The notes: generated by a model not told the origin, from the letters alone. A stretch of DNA of 64,000 bases from an uncultured Geobacteraceae bacterium (GCA_903876875.1 CAIRBT010000152.1:34133-98132), one strand, 5' to 3'; shown: positions 48,831 through 59,484, numbered from the stretch's first letter. Made by a program: numbers and translations.

Positions 48831-50564
48831 TCAGATGAGTATACAGGGACGCCAGCCACGCACAGAGTTAATCAGCCAGATTTCCTCTGCCGCCAGAAGA
48901 TCTTCAGGAGCAAGTATCGCTTCCCCAATCGCCCCCGTTGCCAGCAGCTCTCCCCGCAGCACACCAGGTAACAGTCCGGAGGAGAGTAACGGGGTGAATA
49001 GCCGCCCCCCTTTTTTGATGACAAGAGAGTGGTAGCTTCCCTCCGTAACTTCCCCCCGCTCGTTGAGAAACAGAACATCATCACAATCGGGTCGTGCGCT
49101 TCTCGCCACTACAAAGCGGTCGCGACAGGTGGTTTTATGGTATAAAAGCGGGTCATGCGAAACCACCCGATGGCAACTGATTGCCGCAGTGACGTTCCCG
49201 ACAGTTTCCGTCAGCAGCTCCGAGCCGATCTGAACGGAACCATCGGCAGCCAGGAGCAAACGCACCTTGTGCAGTCCCGTCACTGTGACGGCATATTGCT
49301 CCAGAAGCCGCCGTATCTCCAGCCGGTCACAGAGAAAACGCCAATACCGAGCCGACGCGGCGAGGCGTTCCAGATGCCGTTCCAGCAGGAAGTAGCAACC
49401 CTGTTGGAGTCGCAGTGACTCGATCAGAGAAAAATCCCGTTGTTGTCGAAGGAACGTGCCCTTTCCCAGGCATTCCGCATACTCGGCAGCGGGATCGGAA
49501 TCCCAGGTCACGGCACTCCCAACCCCCATTGTCATGATATTCCGCTCCGGTTCGCAGACGATAGTGCGAATGGCCACGGAGAACAGTGCTTCATCCCCGG
49601 GCGCAATAAAACCGATTGCTCCGCAGTAAACTCCCCGTGGCCGACCTTCAAGCTCCCGGATAATTTCCATACTGCGTCGTTTGGGTGCGCCGGTTACCGA
49701 TCCGCAGGGAAAGAGGGCACGGAATAGTTCCGTCACGGTGATCCCGGCACGCACCTTGGCCGATATGGTTGAGGTCATCTGATGAACGGTCGGATAGGTC
49801 TCTATTTCAAAGAGAGCGTCCACGCTGACCGTACCGGTTTCCGCCACTTTGCCAAGATCATTGCGCAGCAGATCAACAATCATCACATTTTCAGCCCGCT
49901 CTTTGGCACTCTCCGTGAGATGAGCCGCCAACTGCCGGTCTTCATCCTCCCCGCGACCCCTTCGGGCGGTGCCTTTCATGGGGCGGGTGGTGATGACTCC
50001 CTCGGTGAGCGAAAAAAACAGCTCCGGTGAGGCGGAGAGGATCGTGAAATCATCACTCTCAATATACGCTGAAAAAGAGCCCTGTTGAGCCAGAACCATC
50101 TGGCGGTAGAGCTTACGCAGGTCACCCTCGCAGCGTGCCTGCAGCGGCAGGGTGAAATTAACCTGATAACAATCCCCCGCAGCGATATACTGTCGAATAC
50201 GTGCGACGTCAGCGCAGTACTGGTCAACATCCTTCAGGGGCTCAAGGCACGGGTCTGCAAATGCCACACTCCCGTTTTCGATAACGGTGGAGTGTCGTTC
50301 GGTAAAGAGGGCGAACCAGACCAGCGGCATGCCGGCCATCGGCTCAGAAACCGGCAGCTCCGGATTGAGTGCCACTGCCGCCTCATAACTGACAAAACCG
50401 GCAGCGTACAGCCCCGCAGCAACTGCCTGTTCCATCTCAGCAAAGACAGAGACTACCTGACACTGGTCAAGGGCGGAAATGGTTCTGACATATCCAGAGA
50501 AACGCCATGAGGAACCGTATTTCCCCCCTGAGGAGTCAAGTAAAACCGTGGCCGTATCAGCCAT
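48831..50564 (-). CDS. pabBC: Bifunctional aminodeoxychorismate synthase component I / aminodeoxychorismate lyase
   Basis: PabB motifs (FFSLTEGVITTRPMKGTARRG, FPCGSVTGAPKRRSMEII, YCGAIGFI) then a PabC-like lyase domain (LFLNERGEVTEGSYHSL). Confidence 0.92.
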   Translation of the reverse strand: MADTATVLLDSSGGKYGSSWRFSGYVRTISALDQCQVVSVFAEMEQAVAAGLYAAGFVSYEAAVALNPELPVSEPMAGMPLVWFALFTERHSTVIENGSVAFADPCLEPLKDVDQYCADVARIRQYIAAGDCYQVNFTLPLQARCEGDLRKLYRQMVLAQQGSFSAYIESDDFTILSASPELFFSLTEGVITTRPMKGTARRGRGEDEDRQLAAHLTESAKERAENVMIVDLLRNDLGKVAETGTVSVDALFEIETYPTVHQMTSTISAKVRAGITVTELFRALFPCGSVTGAPKRRSMEIIRELEGRPRGVYCGAIGFIAPGDEALFSVAIRTIVCEPERNIMTMGVGSAVTWDSDPAAEYAECLGKGTFLRQQRDFSLIESLRLQQGCYFLLERHLERLAASARYWRFLCDRLEIRRLLEQYAVTVTGLHKVRLLLAADGSVQIGSELLTETVGNVTAAISCHRVVSHDPLLYHKTTCRDRFVVARSARPDCDDVLFLNERGEVTEGSYHSLVIKKGGRLFTPLLSSGLLPGVLRGELLATGAIGEAILAPEDLLAAEEIWLINSVRGWRPCILI

Positions 50565-53500
50565 GGTTCCCCTGCCACTTGCGTTTCAACCAGCCGCCGA
50601 AATCATCCATGATGGTGTACATCACCGGCACCACCAGCAGGGTCAGCAGGGTCGAGGTCAATAATCCCCCCACCACGGCCCGGGCCATGGGCGCCCTCCC
50701 CTCGGCTCCGGCACCAAGAGCCAGAAAGAGCGGCATCATACCAAAGATCATGGCGAGAGTCGTCATGATGATCGGCCGTAAGCGGGTACGCCCCGCCAGG
50801 ATGACCGCCTCCCGCCGCGCCATACCGTCCCGCCGCTGAAGCACTTTGGCATAATCGACCAGCAAGATGGCGTTTTTGGTCACCAACCCCATCAGCATGA
50901 TGAGACCAATCAGTGACATGATGTTGATGGTGTCACCGGTCAGCTTAAGCATGCCGGCCATGCCGACGATGGAGAGCGGCAGAGAGAGCATGATGGCAAA
51001 GGGCTCAAAGAAGGACTCAAACTGGGCGGCCAGAATCAGATAAACAAAGAGGACGGCGAGCAGTAACGACTCCCCCATGTAGCCGAATGACTCGGCCATA
51101 TCCTCGGCTTCACCGGAGAGATTAATGGAATAGCCGGGGGGCATATTGATCCGCTTTGACGCTTCCTCCACATGTTTGGCAGCGGTTCCCACCGGCAGGC
51201 GATCAAGGTTGGCACTGACGGTGACCTGCCGGGCAAGATCGCGGCGGTTTATTTCGGTCGGTGACGCGGCAACGACCGTGCTGGTCAGGCTGGCAAGGGG
51301 GATCAGTTTTACCCCGCCCCCACCATCGGGTACCGTCACCTTCAGGTCAAGTACCTGGGAAGGGTTTTGCCGCAGGGGTGCGGGCAGGCGGACACGGAGG
51401 TTTACCGCATCGCCATCTTCATCCTCAAACGTTGAAATTGCTTCACCGCCGATCAGACGGCTCAGGGAACCGACGATATCACTGGTGGTGACACCTGCTG
51501 AGAGTGCCTTGTCCCGATCCACCCGCATCCGGTACTCCGGAATGTCGTTTTCAAGGGTCAGGGAGATGTCAACGATGCCCCGCACCTTGTACAGTTCCTC
51601 CTTCAGGCGGGCACCGAGCTGTTTCAGTACCACCAAATCATCCCCCTTGAGGTTGACATTGAGCGGCTTCTGCGCCCCGCCGATCTGCCCGACCTCCTCG
51701 ATGGAAAAGGTGATACCAGCGACACTGCGCAGCCGTTCACGCACCTCCCGCTGGAGTACGAACTGATTTTTGTGCCGAAGTGAACGCTCCTTCAGCTTCA
51801 CGTAGAGCAGGCCATCCCGCACGGTTCCGCTGTCACCGGCACCGATGGTGGCGTAGGTATGGTCAACCTCCGGGGCACTGGTTACGGCGGCAAGCACCAC
51901 CCGCAGACGATCTTCGGTTTCGTTGACCGAGGCATCAGGTGCCGTTTTGAAGGAGATTTGGAATTCTCCCTTGTCTTCGGGAGACATGAAGGAGGATTCC
52001 AACGTGCCAAAGATCATGACCCCGGCGACAAAAGCGGCGGAAGCCAGTGCCATGACGCTTTTGCGGTGGTCAAGGGCCCAGGCGATGGCACTACGGTACC
52101 GGTCGGCGGTACGGTCAAACCAGCTGTTGAATGTTTCAAGATAGCGGGCGATCCCCTTGCGTTTCCCCTGCAAATGGATGGAGGGGTCGTTCCAGCGGGA
52201 GGAGAGCATGGGATCAAGGGTAAAGGAGACAAACAGGGAAACCAGCACCGCAAAAGCGACACTGATACCGAACTGGTAGAAAAAACGCCCAACGATCCCC
52301 TTCATGAAGGCCACCGGGATAAAGACGGCGATGATCGACATGGAGGTAGAAAACACCGCCAGACCGATTTCCGAGGTGCCGAAACGGGACGCCTCCATAT
52401 GGTCTTTACCCATTTCCAGATGGCGCACAATATTTTCCCGCACCACGATGGCGTCATCAATCAACATGCCGATGGCCAGGGAGAGTGCCATGAGGGTCAT
52501 GACGTTGAGGGTCATGCCGAGGGCATTCATAATGATGAATGAGGAGATCACCGAGATGGGGAGGGTCACGCCGGTAATGACCGTGGAGCGCCAGGAATTG
52601 ATAAAGCAGAAGACAATCAGCACCGTCAGGATCCCGCCGATAAGCAGGGTTTCCTTGACATCGGCCAGGGAGTCACGGGTCATGATGGAACCGTCACGCA
52701 CCAGGGAGAGGGTCACGCCGGGGGGAAGTTCTTTCTGCACTTTGGTGATAACTTTTTTAACCGTGTCCACCAGTTCAACCTGATTCCCCCCCGATTGTTT
52801 GTAGATATCAAGTCCAATGGCCGGTTTACCGTTGACCAGTGCCAACTTCCGTTTCTCTTCGATGCCGTCATTGACCCGTGCCACCTCCCCCAGGGTGATA
52901 GGGCGGCCGTTGCGCTGGGCGATGGTCATCCGGCGGTACTGCTCGGCACGCTCCGGTTTTCCCTCAATGCGGAGCGGATATTCCGCCGTGCCCCGGGTGA
53001 TACGGCCAAGCGGGGTGTTGGTGTTCTCCGAGCGGATACCGGCCACGATATCATTAACACCCAGCTTGAGGGCAGCCATTTCGGACGGTTCCAATTCAAT
53101 GGTCACCTCCCGTTTTTGCCCCCCCACCATGTCAACCTTCCCCACACCGGCCACGCTTTCAAAGCGTTTTTTAACTTTTTTCTCCACCAGCGTCGTCAGT
53201 TCTCGGGGGGACAACGTCGTCGACTCCACCGCCAGTGCGGCGATGGGGGCGGCATTGAAGTCCAGCTTCTGAATGATCGGTTCATCAACTGCGGTCGGCA
53301 GGGTGCCCCGAATGGAAGATATTTTAGCCCGTACCTCTTGGGCCGCGTCATTGACCTTTTCTTCCAGGCGAAACTCGATGACGACAGTTGATACCCCTTC
53401 ACGGGAGGTGGAAAAGACATGTTTGACCCCGGCAATCTGGTTCACCGCCTCTTCTATCCGTTTGGACAGTTCCCGTTCAACGGTCTCCGGCGAGGCACCG

Positions 53501-53655
53501 GAAAAGGTGGTCACCACCGAGACGATGGGGAACTCCACGTTGGGGAACATTTCCACCGAGAGACGACGATAGGAGAAAATACCGAGTACCACCAGTGCCA
53601 AAACCATGACAGAGGCAAAGATCGGACGTTTTATGGAGGTATTGGAGAGAATCAT
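50557..53655 (-). CDS. RND efflux transporter inner membrane subunit (HAE1/AcrB family)
   Basis: 1032 aa; RPIFASVMVLALVVLGIFSYRRL; GMLIDDAIVVRENI; LMGLVTKNAILLVDYA. Confidence 0.95.
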   Translation of the reverse strand: MILSNTSIKRPIFASVMVLALVVLGIFSYRRLSVEMFPNVEFPIVSVVTTFSGASPETVERELSKRIEEAVNQIAGVKHVFSTSREGVSTVVIEFRLEEKVNDAAQEVRAKISSIRGTLPTAVDEPIIQKLDFNAAPIAALAVESTTLSPRELTTLVEKKVKKRFESVAGVGKVDMVGGQKREVTIELEPSEMAALKLGVNDIVAGIRSENTNTPLGRITRGTAEYPLRIEGKPERAEQYRRMTIAQRNGRPITLGEVARVNDGIEEKRKLALVNGKPAIGLDIYKQSGGNQVELVDTVKKVITKVQKELPPGVTLSLVRDGSIMTRDSLADVKETLLIGGILTVLIVFCFINSWRSTVITGVTLPISVISSFIIMNALGMTLNVMTLMALSLAIGMLIDDAIVVRENIVRHLEMGKDHMEASRFGTSEIGLAVFSTSMSIIAVFIPVAFMKGIVGRFFYQFGISVAFAVLVSLFVSFTLDPMLSSRWNDPSIHLQGKRKGIARYLETFNSWFDRTADRYRSAIAWALDHRKSVMALASAAFVAGVMIFGTLESSFMSPEDKGEFQISFKTAPDASVNETEDRLRVVLAAVTSAPEVDHTYATIGAGDSGTVRDGLLYVKLKERSLRHKNQFVLQREVRERLRSVAGITFSIEEVGQIGGAQKPLNVNLKGDDLVVLKQLGARLKEELYKVRGIVDISLTLENDIPEYRMRVDRDKALSAGVTTSDIVGSLSRLIGGEAISTFEDEDGDAVNLRVRLPAPLRQNPSQVLDLKVTVPDGGGGVKLIPLASLTSTVVAASPTEINRRDLARQVTVSANLDRLPVGTAAKHVEEASKRINMPPGYSINLSGEAEDMAESFGYMGESLLLAVLFVYLILAAQFESFFEPFAIMLSLPLSIVGMAGMLKLTGDTINIMSLIGLIMLMGLVTKNAILLVDYAKVLQRRDGMARREAVILAGRTRLRPIIMTTLAMIFGMMPLFLALGAGAEGRAPMARAVVGGLLTSTLLTLLVVPVMYTIMDDFGGWLKRKWQGNHG

Positions 53656-53672
53656 GGCACTAATCCCTTAGG

Positions 53673-54821
53673 CTATTTTGTCGCCGTCACGGCGACCTTG
53701 TCACCGTTTTTTACGTTAAAGCCACCGCGAACCACGTACTGTTCGCCGCGCTTCAACCCTGAAACGACCTCAACCATATCGCCGTTTACCACACCGGTAG
53801 TTATCTCACGGAGCTGTGCAACTCCGTTTTCCACCATAAAGAGGTTCCCCTTTTGGGTCTGCGTATCAAACGCTCCGATGGCACTTCTCGGCACTTGCAG
53901 TACCTGGGGGCGACTGCCGGTGACAATCCGCCCCTTGGCAAACATCCCCCCCTTGAGGCTTTCCCCACTGTTGTGAACTTCGGCGTTCACCTTGAGGGAA
54001 CGATCTCCCCCGGAGAGTTCCGGATTGATATGCATTACTCTGCCGAAAAACGTCCGTCCCTGCTGTGAGTCCACCGTGAATTCGAGTGGTTGACCGACTT
54101 TAACCCTCCCCGCATCGCGGGAGGAGACGGTGACCGTCAGGGTGAGTAGCCGATTATCCACAATCCGGAAGATCGGTTTGGCCGTCGCTGCATCACTGGC
54201 CAGATCCCCCACATTGACATCACGCAGCGACACGATGCCGTCGATGGGAGCAACCACCCCCCCCTTGGCTCGCCGTGCCATCCCCTGTCGCATCTCTTCT
54301 TCGGAAACGGCAATCTGGGCAGCGGCCACACCAACCCGCGCCTGTGCCGCCTCCGCTTCGCTCCGGGCATCATCAAGCGTCTGGGGAGTGGCAAGTCCCC
54401 CCTCCTTCAGTTTGATGATGCGAACCAACTCCCGGTCGGCACGGTGAGCCGCCACCTCTGCCTGCACCAGATTGGCCCGGGCGGCAATAAGAGCCGCTTC
54501 GGCACGCTTCACCTGGGCATCGGTTTCCGCAACGTCAATCTGCACCAGCGGCTGTCCTTTTTTAACTTTGACCCACTCCGTCACCAGCACCTGCTTTATC
54601 AGCCCCGGAATCTGGGTTTTGACGTCAACCGAAAACTTCGGTTCCAGGCTGCCGGTCACTTCAATCCCTTCCGTGATGCCCCCGGTCGACGCGGCACGAG
54701 CCTCCACCGCCACCGGCGGTTTGGCCACCGGTGCATCGCTCTTCTTTGTGTCACCCTTGCCACAGGCCGCCATACCGACAGCAGCCATCAGTAGAAATAT
54801 CCCGACCACCAGCTGTTTCAT
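53673..54821 (-). CDS. RND efflux periplasmic adaptor lipoprotein
   Basis: MKQLVVGIFLLMAAVGMAACGKGD lipobox; barrel-sandwich motifs IPGLIKQVLVTEWVKVKKGQPLVQID. Confidence 0.92.
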   Translation of the reverse strand: MKQLVVGIFLLMAAVGMAACGKGDTKKSDAPVAKPPVAVEARAASTGGITEGIEVTGSLEPKFSVDVKTQIPGLIKQVLVTEWVKVKKGQPLVQIDVAETDAQVKRAEAALIAARANLVQAEVAAHRADRELVRIIKLKEGGLATPQTLDDARSEAEAAQARVGVAAAQIAVSEEEMRQGMARRAKGGVVAPIDGIVSLRDVNVGDLASDAATAKPIFRIVDNRLLTLTVTVSSRDAGRVKVGQPLEFTVDSQQGRTFFGRVMHINPELSGGDRSLKVNAEVHNSGESLKGGMFAKGRIVTGSRPQVLQVPRSAIGAFDTQTQKGNLFMVENGVAQLREITTGVVNGDMVEVVSGLKRGEQYVVRGGFNVKNGDKVAVTATK

Positions 54822-54862
54822 CGGTTCACTCCTCGTATCGTTCAATTTCAGTCGTCTCCCGG

Positions 54863-55943
54863 TCATACCTTCCCCTTCAGTTTATAGACATAGGCCAACA
54901 CTTCGGCAACCGCCGCATAGAGCTTCTCCGGAATCGGTTCATTCTCCTTGACCTGATCATAGAGCTCCCGGGCCAGAAAGCGGTTTTCTACCAGGGTTAT
55001 CTTATGCTCACGGGCTATTTTTTTGATCGCCTCGGCCATGAGATCCATCCCCTTGGCAAGCACGATTGGTGCCGCCATCTTCATGCGGTCGTACTTGAGT
55101 GCCACCGCGAAGTGGGTCGGGTTAGTGATAATGACATCTGCAAGGGGAATAATTTTTGTCATGCGGCGGCGAGCCATCTGAAACTGTACCCGCTTAATTT
55201 TACTCTTTGTTTCCGGGTTACCGTCTGACTCTTTCTGCTCGTCCTTGATCTCCTGCTTGGTCATCTTGAGATTCTCGGTGTAGCGCCATTTGACGTATAA
55301 CATGTCAAAAAGTCCCAGGACGATCATTAAACCACAGGTATGGGTAACTATTTTAAAGGCGATATGGCCGATAAAGGTAAATATGGTCATAATATCAGCG
55401 GCGGCCAGCACCGCAATATTCTGCATTTCGTCCCGCATGACCCCATAGGCGATCCAGGCAACCACCGACAACTTGAGAAAGGATTTGAGCATTTCAACAA
55501 GGGCGTCCTTATTGAAGAGTCGACTGAAGCCGTTGAGTGGATTGAGCTTATCAAAGTTGAACTTAATCCGCGACAGCGTAAACTCAAGTCTGCCGTTGTC
55601 CTGAATCAGACTGGACAATACGGCAGTGGCAGAGATGGTGACGATGATCGGAGCCAACAGCAGCACAATAGTACCGAAGATCGACATCATCAGCACATGG
55701 ATGTTCGCCGGCGTCAGCTGAAAGGTTCCGATGGTTGAAAGAACCTTGACCGTGCTCTGCTTGAGCCCGTCCATCATGAAGCTGCCGAATATGTAGAGGG
55801 AGACGATACCGGTCAACAAGGTGAGCGATGACGTCAACATCTGACTCATGGGGGGAGGACTATCCTCCCTCGATTTTTCGAGCCGCCTGCTGGTCGGTTG
55901 TTCGGTTTTGGAATGTTTATCTACATCTTCACCCGTAGGTCAT
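54863..55943 (-). CDS. flhB: Flagellar export protein FlhB; 5' end appears frameshifted
   Basis: ORF 54863..55849 is FlhB-like with NPTHFAVAL cleavage motif; conserved N-terminus EDVDKHSKTEQPTSRRLEKSRED continues in-frame at 55930-55850 with no ATG/GTG/TTG; ATG at 55943 is +1 relative to it. Confidence 0.85.
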
Positions 55944-56734
55944 CCCCCCTTTGTCATAATCCGGTAGAGCGTATTTATCTGCTCCGACAGATTGCCGAAT
56001 GTGCCCTGCAGTACATGGAAAAAAATGGACAGCGTCATGCCGAGTATGACCAGTCCTAACCCGATGTTGAGCGGCATGCTGATCATGAAAATATTCATCT
56101 GGGGAAAGGCGCGGGCCATGATGCCGAGGGCGATGGTGGTCAGGAGCAGAGCCACCATGACCGGTGCCGCCAGCCGGATGCCGATGATAAAAATGTCGGC
56201 GGTACGCACCACAAGGAAGTTAATCAGCTCGGTGCTAAGCCGCCAGCCACCGATCGGTATGACCCGGAAACTGTCCATAATGGCTCGGATAAACATATGG
56301 TGAACGTTGAGTGATAAAAACAACAGGGTGGCAAACAGGGTCTGGATAACCGACATGATCTGAACCTGGGTGCCCTGGGATGGATCGAGAATGGACGAGA
56401 TGGTGAGCCCCATCTGCATACCGAGAATCTGCCCGCTGAACTCGACGGCAGCAAAAACAATTTGGGTAATGAACGCCAGGGTCAGGCCGATCATGATTTC
56501 ACTGAACGCCAGCAATGCCAGGGAAAAGGCATCGGTTGGCACCTGTGGCATGGTAATTGAGAGGGTGGGGAAACAGACCAGTGTTATCATGAAGACGAGC
56601 AGAGCCTTGATATTGGTAGGCACCCTGCGTCCCCCGAACACCGGCAGGGCGGCAAAGATTCCGGCAACACGGCTCAATACCAGCATGAAGAAAACTACTT
56701 CGCGGGGGGACGGAAACGGCAGCAGCGGAAACAT
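55940..56734 (-). CDS. fliR: Flagellar export protein FliR
   Basis: FFMLVLSRVAGIFAALPVFGGRRVP; position between fliQ and flhB. Confidence 0.95.
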   Translation of the reverse strand: MFPLLPFPSPREVVFFMLVLSRVAGIFAALPVFGGRRVPTNIKALLVFMITLVCFPTLSITMPQVPTDAFSLALLAFSEIMIGLTLAFITQIVFAAVEFSGQILGMQMGLTISSILDPSQGTQVQIMSVIQTLFATLLFLSLNVHHMFIRAIMDSFRVIPIGGWRLSTELINFLVVRTADIFIIGIRLAAPVMVALLLTTIALGIMARAFPQMNIFMISMPLNIGLGLVILGMTLSIFFHVLQGTFGNLSEQINTLYRIMTKGG

Positions 56735-56740
56735 GGAAGG

Positions 56741-57010
56741 CTAGCGCCTCATGGTGGCGATGAAAGAGTAGATCTCGCGGGTAAAGTCCCCCATGTAGCT
56801 CATCATCCAGGGGAAAAAGATGATCATTGCCACCATGACAGCAACAATTTTGGGAGCAAAAGCCAGTGTGGCCTCGTTAATCGAGGTCACCGCCTGAAAG
56901 ATACTCACCATAAGACCGATTATCAGACTGGCAATGAGGAGCGGAGCCGACAAGAGGAGTGTCACTTCAAAACTGCGCCGCGCCAGCTGTACCACTAATT
57001 CAGGAGTCAT
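56741..57010 (-). CDS. fliQ: Flagellar export protein FliQ
   Basis: 89 aa; SFEVTLLLSAPLLIASLIIGLMVSIFQAVTSINEATLAFAPKI. Confidence 0.96.
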   Translation of the reverse strand: MTPELVVQLARRSFEVTLLLSAPLLIASLIIGLMVSIFQAVTSINEATLAFAPKIVAVMVAMIIFFPWMMSYMGDFTREIYSFIATMRR

Positions 57011-57019
57011 TGATGTTAC

Positions 57020-57787
57020 CTATCCAAAACTTTTGACAAGAGAACTGATAACGAGTCCCCACCCGTCAACCAGCACGAAGAGGAGGATTTTAAACGGCAG
57101 AGAGATCATAACCGGCGGCAGCATCATCATACCCATGGACATCAGCACCGACGCCACCACCATATCCACGACGATAAAGGGGATATAGATCAGAAAGCCG
57201 ATCTGAAACGCAGTACGGAGTTCGGAAATCATAAAGGCCGGAATAATCGTTAGGGTGGGAATATCCTCAGCATTATTCGGCCTGGGCAGTTTTGACAGAC
57301 TGACGAACAGTGCCAGATCCTTCTCCCGGGTCTGGGAGAGCATGAAGATACGCACCGGACGCACCGCACGCTCCATCGCCTGTTCCTGGGAAATCTTCTG
57401 GTTCTTCCAGGGTTGGTAGGCATCCCTGTTGACCTGTTCCCAGACCGGCGTCATGATAAAAAAGGTCAGGAACATTGAGAGGGATAAAATAACCTGGTTA
57501 GAGGGTGCCGCCTGGGTACCCATGGCGGTGCGCAGAAACGATAATACCACGGAAATACGGGTAAATGAAGTGGTCATGATGAGCAGGCCGGGAGCCAGCG
57601 ACATGACCGTCATCAGGATAAAAATCTGTATCGTCACCGCGATATCGTTCGGTTTGGTGGCGGTGCCGACCCCGATATTCAGGGAGGGAAACGGCAGCGG
57701 TTCGGCAAAGGCAACCCCCGCAGCCAACAGTGCCAGCAGAGACAGTATTCCGACCATACTCCGGCGGGATAATTTACGGGGAATCAT
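57020..57787 (-). CDS. fliP: Flagellar export protein FliP
   Basis: PGLLIMTTSFTRISVVLSFLRTAMGTQAAPSNQVILSLSMFLTFFIMTPV. Confidence 0.97.
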   Translation of the reverse strand: MIPRKLSRRSMVGILSLLALLAAGVAFAEPLPFPSLNIGVGTATKPNDIAVTIQIFILMTVMSLAPGLLIMTTSFTRISVVLSFLRTAMGTQAAPSNQVILSLSMFLTFFIMTPVWEQVNRDAYQPWKNQKISQEQAMERAVRPVRIFMLSQTREKDLALFVSLSKLPRPNNAEDIPTLTIIPAFMISELRTAFQIGFLIYIPFIVVDMVVASVLMSMGMMMLPPVMISLPFKILLFVLVDGWGLVISSLVKSFG

Positions 57788-58200
57788 TGGTTCTGCCTCA
57801 TCCGGTTCAGTAAGGACAAAAAGCCCCCCGCCACCGGTTCTTCCTCTAGTACTTCAATGTCTTCAAACATGCTAATTTCTTTTATCAGAGAGAGCCCGGT
57901 GTCACCGTTGGCGAGCAGGAGATATTCACCCCCCACTTCAATCAGTAACAGTGATTTTTTGGGGCCCAGATAGCGGGTTTCAATAATACGGATATGCTTT
58001 GAGCGGAGTTGATGACCCACCGGCAAGCCACGCAGCAGCTTGCCAGAAAAATGCCAGGTAACAAGAATAAGGCCAATCACGAGGGCAAGGGCTGCCATCA
58101 TTTGCAGAAAACTGGCAAGAAAACTGAACTGCTGCCCCGCCTGCTCCGCTGCCGAGGCAACGGTGGGCATCAGCATGAGTGCGGTAACCGCACGGATCAC
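57784..58200 (-). CDS. fliO: Flagellar protein FliO
   Basis: Single TM plus IRIIETRYLGPKKSLLLIEVGGEYLLL; between fliN and fliP. Confidence 0.88.
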   Translation of the reverse strand: MIRAVTALMLMPTVASAAEQAGQQFSFLASFLQMMAALALVIGLILVTWHFSGKLLRGLPVGHQLRSKHIRIIETRYLGPKKSLLLIEVGGEYLLLANGDTGLSLIKEISMFEDIEVLEEEPVAGGFLSLLNRMRQNQ

Positions 58201-58487
58201 AGAATTTTCTCCACCCGCTCGTTCGGTGTCACGATATCAACAAGGCGCACACCAAATTTTTCATTCACCACCACCGCCTCACCACGGGCCACCAGTTTTG
58301 AATTAACAAAAATATCGAGCGGTTCTCCCGCTAACTTGGTTAACTCGACCACCGCCCCCTGGTTCAGCTGAAGAATGTCTTTTACCAGCAGTTTGGTTCT
58401 GCCCAATTCAACCGTGACCTGCAACGGAATATCCAGTATGAAATCGAGGTTCTTCTTATCCAGCGCACCGTCCGGCATATCGCTCAC
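58197..58487 (-). CDS. fliN: Flagellar motor switch protein FliN
   Basis: LDIPLQVTVELGRTKLLVKDILQLNQGAVVELTKLAGEPLDIFVN. Confidence 0.95.
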   Translation of the reverse strand: MSDMPDGALDKKNLDFILDIPLQVTVELGRTKLLVKDILQLNQGAVVELTKLAGEPLDIFVNSKLVARGEAVVVNEKFGVRLVDIVTPNERVEKIL

Positions 58488-58489
58488 AT

Positions 58490-59476
58490 CTACCCCCTTG
58501 TGTTGCAGATCTTGCTGATCTGGATTGCTTTATTGCCATGCTTTACCCCCGGGATGCCGTAATACTTCGGTACCCCCTCCAGCATGATCAACATATCGCT
58601 GGAACAGGCCTGATCAAGCATGATGGTATCACCCGGTGCCAGATCCAACAGTTCCCGCAGCGTAATACTGGCATTCCCCATTAAGACCGACGCCTCCATG
58701 GGCGCTTCCAGCATTTCTGACGACAGGCGGAATGACCACTGGGGGTCAATGGCCATCAGATCGAACTGCATGCCGGTCTTGAGCTTGTCCCTGATCGGGT
58801 CAATGGTCATGAACGGCACGGCAAACATCATGTTCCCGGAAATATCATCAATCTGAATTTTCATAGTCATGGTGACTATCTGATATTCAGGAGGGACGAT
58901 ATTGACCAACCGGGGATTCATCTCCATACGGAGCAGGCTCATGTGGGTTGCATAGAGCGGTGCCCAGGCTTTTTCCAGATCCTGCAGGGCATCTCCGACA
59001 ATTTTTTCCATGAGACGAAGTTCTATTGAGGTGAACATCCGGTTGGCGATGGGAACCTTGGCACTGCCGGTTCCCCCCAGCAGACTGTCCACCAGGGAGA
59101 GCACCAGCGTACTATCAAAGGAGATGAGAGCCGCCCCCTTCAGCGGATCGATTTTGAAAATGCCCATACAGACCGGCGAGGGGAGTGTTTGGAGGAAGTC
59201 GTCAAACTTATAGGAACGCGCCCCGATTTTTTTAATTTCCACTGACCTGCGCAGACGGTTGGAAAGGTTAACCCGGTTGTAACGAATGAAGCTGTCGTAG
59301 ATAATATCAAGATTCGGCACAAACCCCTTATGGGAATCCGTGTTGATCAGATCATAGTTGGTGACCAGACCTTCCGCTTTTGAAAGCTCCTTTTCCGGCT
59401 CTATACGCCCTTCAAAAACGGCGTTCAGCAGCGCTTCAATTTCTGCTTTCGAAAGTATTTTTTCCATTGCAGCCAC
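58490..59476 (-). CDS. fliM: Flagellar motor switch protein FliM
   Basis: ILSKAEIEALLNAVFEG; FIRYNRVNLSNRLRRSVEIKKIG; start may be the ATG at 59467. Confidence 0.95.
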   Translation of the reverse strand: MAAMEKILSKAEIEALLNAVFEGRIEPEKELSKAEGLVTNYDLINTDSHKGFVPNLDIIYDSFIRYNRVNLSNRLRRSVEIKKIGARSYKFDDFLQTLPSPVCMGIFKIDPLKGAALISFDSTLVLSLVDSLLGGTGSAKVPIANRMFTSIELRLMEKIVGDALQDLEKAWAPLYATHMSLLRMEMNPRLVNIVPPEYQIVTMTMKIQIDDISGNMMFAVPFMTIDPIRDKLKTGMQFDLMAIDPQWSFRLSSEMLEAPMEASVLMGNASITLRELLDLAPGDTIMLDQACSSDMLIMLEGVPKYYGIPGVKHGNKAIQISKICNTRG

Positions 59477-59484
59477 GTCAGTAC

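Noticed and set aside
51859-52542. 227-aa plus-strand ORF opposite the RND pump
   Set aside because: His/Gly/Asp-rich shadow ORF antisense to a conserved transporter.
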